Assembly (NCBI GenBank): GCA_020832415.1
Contig: JAFIES010000070.1
Location: forward strand, 1-38,129
Origin: Balneolaceae bacterium
Lineage (GTDB): Bacteria > Bacteroidota > Rhodothermia > Balneolales > Balneolaceae
Length of the DNA stretch: 38,129 nucleotides
Direction of reading: 5' to 3'
Positions 33,422 to 38,129 of this stretch are shown piece after piece. The position numbers were made by a program, and so were the translations under genes. Every line of letters begins with the position of its first letter. Within the stretch, counting starts at the first letter, position 1. The notes under the pieces are model-generated. The model was not told where the DNA came from. It worked only from the letters and a program-made list of their open reading frames with translations, and did no database searches.

Positions 33422-34107
33422 GCGTTTTGCAATAATTTGTTTACAAGTTTTGGCAAGCCAATTGCTGCCGTTTCTTTGATATGGACCCAGGGTTCAGGTA
33501 AATGCATTTCTGTTGATGAAGGATCTATGATATATTTTTCTGCACGATCATTCACATAATGAACCAGGCTCGCTGCCGGATAAACTGCGAGTGATGTACC
33601 AATTACGATAAAAATATCGGCTGATTCAGTAATTTCTGCTGCTTTTTCAATCATAGGAACAGCTTCGCCAAACCATACAACATTCGGCCTTAATTGTGTT
33701 CCATCCTCAGCAAGATCCCCAACCGATATCGATTTTGTACCAATATCGATGATCATTCCCGGATCTGTTTCACTACGGGCTTCTCTCAGTAAACCGTGCA
33801 GATGGTATATATTTGATGATCCTGCTCTTTCATGAAGATCATCTACATTTTGTGTAATTATCGAAACGTTGTATGATCTTTCCAGCTCTTTCAGTGCAAT
33901 ATGTGCATTGTTGGGATTGGCGAGTGCAGCTTGTTTTCTTCTTAAATTGTAGAATTCAAGCACTCTCTCTTTATCTCTGTACCATCCTTCAATTGTGGCC
34001 ACATCATTTATATCATAGCCTTCCCACAAACCTCCAGAATCCCGGAATGTAGCAAGACCGGATTCTGCACTTATACCGGCTCCGCTTAGTACAACAATGT
34101 GTTTCAA
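33418..34107 (-). CDS. cobB: Sir2-family NAD-dependent protein deacylase lacking zinc cysteines
   Basis: A 229-residue sirtuin. NAD-binding and catalytic motifs are intact: GAGISAESGLATFRD (9-23), TQNVDDLHERAG, HLHG (catalytic His), PNVVWFGE and GTSLAVYPAA. Tyr53 and Arg56 (YNLR) form the Y-x-x-R pair that in SIRT5/CobB recognises succinyl- or malonyl-lysine. There is no Cys anywhere in the protein, so the four-Cys zinc site is missing; such zinc-less sirtuins occur in this phylum. It is sandwiched between an acyl-CoA dehydrogenase (9-base gap) and an SGNH hydrolase (4-base overlap), suggesting control of acyl-lysine marks arising from acyl-CoA metabolism (inference). Confidence 0.92.
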   Translation of the reverse strand: MKHIVVLSGAGISAESGLATFRDSGGLWEGYDINDVATIEGWYRDKERVLEFYNLRRKQAALANPNNAHIALKELERSYNVSIITQNVDDLHERAGSSNIYHLHGLLREARSETDPGMIIDIGTKSISVGDLAEDGTQLRPNVVWFGEAVPMIEKAAEITESADIFIVIGTSLAVYPAASLVHYVNDRAEKYIIDPSSTEMHLPEPWVHIKETAAIGLPKLVNKLLQNA

Positions 34108-34116
34108 ATCGAATAT

Positions 34117-35643
34117 TTAAACTTTAACGAATTGCAGCCAGGAGCTGGAGTCAGAATAATCATCAAGTACACTTGCCTCTTCATTTTCTGCATAGGAGGC
34201 GATAATGGACTTGATTTCTGCCCTGGCAATTTTCATACTATTTGAAATCATCTCAGAGTTGAATCCACTCTCTCCAAGTTTAATAGTCATATCAAGAGTT
34301 ACTATACGGCCAAGAGCTTTGCCCAACTCAACTAATTTTCTTTGGGCCATCTTTGTGTCTACATCAAAATTGAGTGAATCTTTGAAATAATCAGCTGAAT
34401 TTTCTGTGAGAGAATAGCTCTTCAAGAATTGATAAAGATTTGTCTCTTTTGATTTTCTCATCATTTTCAACACCGATTCAGAGATCTGCTGATAGAGAAT
34501 ATCATTCGATCCCTCAAATATTTGAAATGGCCTGCTGTCTACCATAGAGCGTCCGGCGATATGATCGAGCCTGTACCCTTTTGCACCAACCAATTGAAGT
34601 AATGATTGAGAAGCCTCATGCATATAATCTGTTACTACAGATTTAATTGAGTTCGCAGCAACATCCATTCTTGAAGTATCTTGCTGAAGCGGCACATTTG
34701 TACTTGTAAAATAACTCATTGCAGAGCTTGCCGTAAAATAGGATTGTAATGCAGCTAAGCGTTCTTTTACCTGGTCGTAATTAAACAGACTAGTACCACC
34801 TACAAATCTCTCTTTACAGTGTGTTAAAGCTTCATCTAACATCCGTTTTAAATGCCCTGTGCTCATGCCGGGAAATTGTAATCGGCTTCTGTGTAAGATG
34901 TCGAGCATCATGGTAATTCCTGTACCCCGTGGTTGAAGTCTGTACTCTTCAGGAACTTGAATATTTAGTTCATTTCGGCCATAAGGTAACATGTAAAGTC
35001 CTAGATTTTTGTAGTATTCCAGTACTTCAATTCCACCATTAGAGCTGTCATGGACAAAAAATCCTATATCTCTTCCCAAGTCACCATTATCATCATATCC
35101 GCGAGCTGTAATTAACCAAAAATCAGCCCATCCTGTTAAACCTGCCCAATGCTTTAGTCCCTCGATAGAGTAGGATTTTTTTTCTGAATCATATTGAAAA
35201 CCGGTTTGCATTTTCAATGCATCTGAACCAAAATCCGGCTCAGTAATCATCAAGCCACCCATATTTTTCTTTTCGATGAATTTTCCAAAAACATCCGTTT
35301 TTGCTTCATCACTGCCATAGTTTGCAAGTGGCTGTAAAAATAGTGCCCCATTAATGCCCATCATTAAAGAGAGGGGAAGGGATTGGTATGATGATGCCTC
35401 AAGCATAGATAATGCCTCGCTTGTAACAGCACCTCTGCCATTATACTCTTTAGGAATAAAAGTAGATAGGGGATTACACTCTAATACCTCTCGCATTATA
35501 TAGGGGGGAATACCGCGATTGGTCAATAATTCATCTTCATCATTTCGCTCTGTAAAAAGTTCATTGAGCTTGTTTGTGTAAGTATCGATAAAAGACTTGA
35601 TATCTTTTTTGATGTTGAGTGATTTGGTAATGTCTAAATTCAA
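34117..35643 (-). CDS. Acyl-CoA dehydrogenase
   Basis: A 508-residue FAD enzyme of acyl-CoA oxidation. Visible parts: the N-terminal helical domain, MITEPDFGSDALKMQTGFQY and KHWAGLTGWADFWLITARGY (flavin-binding middle domain), and LVGAKGYRLDHIAGRSMVDSRP with FQIFEGSNDILYQQISE (C-terminal helical domain; the Glu in FEGSND is in the position of the catalytic base). It is longer than the usual 380 because of an extra 100-residue C-terminal tail. The start is a TTG at 35641-35643 preceded by AGCAGG at good spacing; no ATG lies near. First gene of the operon with the sirtuin and SGNH hydrolase. Confidence 0.85.
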   Translation of the reverse strand: MNLDITKSLNIKKDIKSFIDTYTNKLNELFTERNDEDELLTNRGIPPYIMREVLECNPLSTFIPKEYNGRGAVTSEALSMLEASSYQSLPLSLMMGINGALFLQPLANYGSDEAKTDVFGKFIEKKNMGGLMITEPDFGSDALKMQTGFQYDSEKKSYSIEGLKHWAGLTGWADFWLITARGYDDNGDLGRDIGFFVHDSSNGGIEVLEYYKNLGLYMLPYGRNELNIQVPEEYRLQPRGTGITMMLDILHRSRLQFPGMSTGHLKRMLDEALTHCKERFVGGTSLFNYDQVKERLAALQSYFTASSAMSYFTSTNVPLQQDTSRMDVAANSIKSVVTDYMHEASQSLLQLVGAKGYRLDHIAGRSMVDSRPFQIFEGSNDILYQQISESVLKMMRKSKETNLYQFLKSYSLTENSADYFKDSLNFDVDTKMAQRKLVELGKALGRIVTLDMTIKLGESGFNSEMISNSMKIARAEIKSIIASYAENEEASVLDDYSDSSSWLQFVKV

Positions 35644-35911
35644 AATTGCCTGCTGTTATTTTAAAGGAATTGATGTTTTAATATAACGAATACCGAGAAT
35701 TTATTCATTCCTTCTATTTTCAATTTTTTCTGAAAGATCTGACGCACTATTCTTTCCCAAATAGCAACACTGATTATAGTATGATTACCCGCCCGGGATA
35801 TTTACTGCCATTTTTTTACCACATATCCCTTCACAATCTACAGTGCCTTAAAATCAAAATAAAAAACAACTTAAACCTTGATTATTTATTTTTTGTTAAT
35901 TACAGTACTAT

Positions 35912-36157
35912 ATGGATAATACCAAATTATACATACCAATAACGATTGTGAGTTTTATTCTGATTGTCTACTCACTCCTTATATTTGTAGCAGATAAAAA
36001 ATATACACCATCAATTAATTATTCTCTCAAGTTTGATACCATTATTCATCACAATTACAGTCGTCCCTTATCTCTTACTTTAGCCGAAGAATTAAGCTAT
36101 ATCTGGATTCAAGTAAACAAGGCATACATAACAATAATTAGTGTTGAGTTCGATTAA
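35912..36157 (+). CDS. Possible small single-TM protein
   Basis: An 81-residue frame with an ATG start and one hydrophobic helix (about 7-27, YIPITIVSFILIVYSLLIFV) followed by a short soluble tail. Nothing is recognised in it. It lies just before, and slightly overlaps an upstream frame extension of, the second propeller gene. The ribosome site is poor, so it may not be expressed. The region 35644-35911 before it holds only AT-rich sequence and no clear gene. Confidence 0.35.
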   Translation: MDNTKLYIPITIVSFILIVYSLLIFVADKKYTPSINYSLKFDTIIHHNYSRPLSLTLAEELSYIWIQVNKAYITIISVEFD

Positions 36158-36188
36158 TTTGGGACTCACAAATATAAAACCAATCATT

Positions 36189-37340
36189 GTGAAACAGTCC
36201 ATTTATACATTTCTAACTCTTTTTCTCATCTGCAGTTTTCAAACTTACGCCCAACAGTTTACCCTCTCTATGTACGAAACACTAACAATCGGGGAGGAAA
36301 TGAGCGATACCCCCGAATACATGTTCGGGAACAACATTCGTCATGTGCAGCCTTTGAAAGGTGGCAATATTATGATTGCAGACGCCAGCGACAACACCAT
36401 TCGCATATTTAACGGGGATGGTCAATTTCTCCATAAATTTGGCAGGCGAGGACGAGGACCCGGCGAGTTTAGTGAAATCTCTTCAGTTGAAATCACACAG
36501 GATAACCGAATCATTGTCATTGACCGCTACCAAAACAGGGTTACCATATTCAGCCAGGAAGGAGAGCTGTTAAATACCGCAATACTGAACACAACGAACC
36601 TGACTACCACACAATTTATTTTTGAACGGCGGGGGCATAATTCTTTCTTTATCGGTTACAGAGATTTTCTCCGTGAAAATGATGAAGGCCATTACCTGCA
36701 TTTATTTGAAGCCGGGTTTGAAAACGAAATCAGCCGGCACCTGAGCGTGTTCGACCATTTTTTTGACTCCTCCTTGTCTCATGAAGTTCGTCTCTCTCAA
36801 CCACCAAACTACTTTGCTTCAAGATTCGGTTCTCATCAAATTGGAGTTGCACCATCAATTTACACGGGCACAATTGCCGTACTCAACGAAGAGACGAAAA
36901 ATGAAAAACATCTTGGCAGCCCCCTGCCCCAATTTTATGAACTGTATGATTTCGACAGGAGTCAGGAATATTTTGACAGTGATGAGGTTGGATTCAGTAC
37001 CACATCATGGATGAATGAACGCTATTTTTTCAAAAGAAAGGGAGCAAATTTTGGTCTAATAGGAAATCAATTCCTGCTTTTAAATTTTTACGTTCGGTTT
37101 GAAGGATCGGAAATAATTCCTTTTATGCATGTTTATTCTGCCTCAGGAGAGCTGCTCCAAACTGTATCTCTTGAGGAGGCTCCATATCCTTTTATAAAAA
37201 ATGAAAAAGTACTATCTATTAAGCCAATGTACTTTGACCAAGAAAACAAGCTATACATTGTAGATAATTATTACGAAGATACTTACCCCGCTGTGCGTGT
37301 TTTTAAAACCAACCTTCACGAATTGTTGGATCACGAATAA
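36189..37340 (+). CDS. Six-bladed beta-propeller protein, exported (second copy)
   Basis: From a GTG at 36189 the protein (383 residues) begins VKQSIYTFLTLFLICSFQTY then AQQ, a signal peptide cleaved after TYAQ, so it is periplasmic. A GTG at 36141 would add 16 residues before the signal. The propeller motif is strong: IMIADASDNTIRIFNGDGQF followed by LHKFGRRGRGPGEF, then IIVIDRYQNRVTIFSQEGEL. It belongs to the same family as 4656-5636 but, unlike it, is not a lipoprotein and has no Cys-rich peptide or transporter nearby. Function unknown. Confidence 0.85.
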   Translation: MKQSIYTFLTLFLICSFQTYAQQFTLSMYETLTIGEEMSDTPEYMFGNNIRHVQPLKGGNIMIADASDNTIRIFNGDGQFLHKFGRRGRGPGEFSEISSVEITQDNRIIVIDRYQNRVTIFSQEGELLNTAILNTTNLTTTQFIFERRGHNSFFIGYRDFLRENDEGHYLHLFEAGFENEISRHLSVFDHFFDSSLSHEVRLSQPPNYFASRFGSHQIGVAPSIYTGTIAVLNEETKNEKHLGSPLPQFYELYDFDRSQEYFDSDEVGFSTTSWMNERYFFKRKGANFGLIGNQFLLLNFYVRFEGSEIIPFMHVYSASGELLQTVSLEEAPYPFIKNEKVLSIKPMYFDQENKLYIVDNYYEDTYPAVRVFKTNLHELLDHE

Positions 37341-37347
37341 ATTCAAC

Positions 37348-37386
37348 AAAAAAAGCCTCCGATCGCTGATGCGGAAGGGAAGCTTA
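37348..37386 (-). terminator. Worn second copy of the rRNA operon terminator
   Basis: AAAAAAAGCCTCCGATCGC resembles the 37561 terminator, but the right arm is GGGAAGCTT in place of GGGAGGCTTT, so the stem has a mismatch. It follows the degenerate 5S on the minus strand. Confidence 0.55.
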
Positions 37387-37399
37387 GTGTGTAAAGAGA

Positions 37400-37490
37400 G
37401 ATGAGGCAACGACCTACTCTACCGCAATTGCAGTACCATTGGCGCTGCGGAGCTTATCCGCCTTAGGCAGATCGCAATGGGAACGGGTGG
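37400..37490 (-). pseudogene. 5S rRNA pseudogene
   Basis: 57 bases (37400-37456) match the 3' half of the true 5S (37615-37671) with two mismatches. The next 19 bases (37457-37475) replace 14 bases of true 5S and include CCGCCTTAGGC, akin to the terminator loop. Another 15 bases (37476-37490) match exactly. The 5' 26 bases, needed for helix I, are gone. It is a decayed tandem duplicate. Confidence 0.85.
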
Positions 37491-37560
37491 CATTCTATAG
37501 AATAGACCATATAATACCGGTAGTCTGACCGCAACAAGGTAATTCCCGCCCATAGTTCAT

Positions 37561-37601
37561 AAAAAAAGCCTCCGATCCGCCTAAGGCGGAAGGGAGGCTT
37601 T
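37561..37601 (-). terminator. rRNA operon terminator
   Basis: AAAGCCTCC pairs with GGAGGCTTT around a second inner palindrome CCGCCTAAGGCGG (37577-37589). On the minus strand the stem is followed by seven T residues. It lies 13 bases past the 5S 3' end. Confidence 0.85.
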
Positions 37602-37614
37602 ATGTGTAAAGAGA

Positions 37615-37726
37615 GATGAGGCAACGACCTACTCTACCGCGATTGCAGTACCATCGGCGCTGCGGAGCTTAACGGCCGTGTTCGGAATGGGAACGGGTGG
37701 GACCTCCGCGCTAGAATCACCTCATC
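37615..37726 (-). rRNA. rrf: 5S ribosomal RNA
   Basis: About 112 bases. The 5' GATGAGG pairs with the 3' CCTCATC (helix I). The inner part contains the conserved CCCGTTCCCATTCCGAACAC loop and GGTAGAGTAGGTC. It lies 111 bases after the 23S 3' end with no tRNA between. Ends are set by helix I and may be off by a few bases. Confidence 0.95.
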
Positions 37727-37837
37727 AGTAATTTCGTGTATTGAGCATTTCAAAGTGTAGTCAATCCTATTGGACAGATCGGGCGTATAAATCAAGCCTT
37801 GATTGCGCCTGGTCAGCACTTGTGCAAACCATGCAAA

Positions 37838-38129
37838 CAAAGTCTTAAGAGCGATTAGTACGGCTCGGCTAAACATATTACTATGCGTACACCTGCCGCC
37901 TATCAACCCCGTCGTCTTCGGGGGCTCTTTGGGGAATTCTTATCTTGGAGTGTGCTTCGCGCTTAGATGCATTCAGCGGCTTATCACCTGCGCACATAGC
38001 TACCCTGCGATGCAACTGGCGTCACAACAGGTACACTAGCGGTGCGTCCACTCCGGTCCTCTCGTACTAGGAGCAGCTCTCCTCAAAATTCCTACGCCCA
38101 CAGCAGATAGGGACCGAACTGTCTCACGA
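37838..38129 (-). rRNA. rrl: 23S ribosomal RNA, 3' end (partial)
   Basis: About 290 bases of the 3' end run off the right edge. The sarcin-ricin loop AGTACGAGAGGACCGGAGTG is at 38049-38068 on the minus strand. The peptidyl-transferase-side end (TCGTGAGACAGTTCGGTCCC) lies at the edge. The 3' end is near CCGTACTAATCGCTCTTAAG; the exact terminus is approximate. Confidence 0.95.

Noticed and set aside
37727-37837. tRNA in the 23S-5S spacer
   Set aside because: No cloverleaf arms or CCA-adjacent stem; the spacer is only 111 bases.

Overview
The window comes from a Gram-negative bacterium of the Bacteroidota/Balneolota side, most like a marine Balneolaceae (inference). Supporting signs are two six-bladed beta-propeller proteins typical of that group, a NagB-PIG-L fusion, a LytTR regulator with a membrane-embedded N-terminus, a fused E1 alpha/beta 2-oxoacid dehydrogenase, secreted proteins and lipoproteins, weak Shine-Dalgarno sites, and moderate GC. 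The right edge holds the 3' end of an rRNA operon on the minus strand: 23S end, then 5S, then a decayed second 5S.

Layout. 1-96: cut-off transposase start. 239-1685: two unrecognised envelope proteins. 1947-3052: mgsA plus a translationally coupled membrane-anchored protein. 3182-6506 (minus): a compact accessory locus in the order small AraC-type HTH regulator, six-cysteine exported peptide, beta-propeller lipoprotein, ABC ATPase, ABC permease. 6507-7192: gene-poor. 7193-10514: Gfo/Idh/MocA oxidoreductase, small secreted protein, ExbB-like protein, LytTR regulator, with dispersed repeats. 10848-13766: DUF255/thioredoxin-fold protein and a crotonase-family enzyme. 13768-22488: amino-sugar locus (LacI regulator, GH20 hexosaminidase, ROK kinase; divergent NagB-PIG-L fusion; MFS transporter). 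22652-26783: GntR regulator with glpK and glpD. 26911-27612: AlkD-like glycosylase. 27689-30884: HisC-like aminotransferase and fused E1. 31067-32434: SDR and a secreted or membrane protein. 32564-35643: acyl-CoA dehydrogenase, zinc-less sirtuin and SGNH hydrolase operon. 35912-37340: small membrane ORF and second beta-propeller. 37348-38129: rRNA 3' end.

How they fit. The amino-sugar genes form a chitin or GlcNAc catabolic set: GH20 releases GlcNAc, MFS imports it, ROK phosphorylates it, and the NagB-PIG-L fusion could deacetylate and deaminate it. A LacI-type palindrome lies before the fusion gene. The glp genes have a HutC/GntR-type operator (TTGTCTATACAA) just upstream, next to a GntR-UTRA gene. 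The 3182-6506 locus is the most novel part. Its regulator frame is interrupted by an (AAAC)8 tract preceded by two staggered ATG codons, the layout of a phase-variable contingency gene. Its peptide gene is interrupted by a T10 tract inside the signal peptide. A 20-bp-spaced direct repeat lies between them. I read it as a possible switchable peptide-export or peptide-immunity system; the frameshifts could also be assembly errors or decay.
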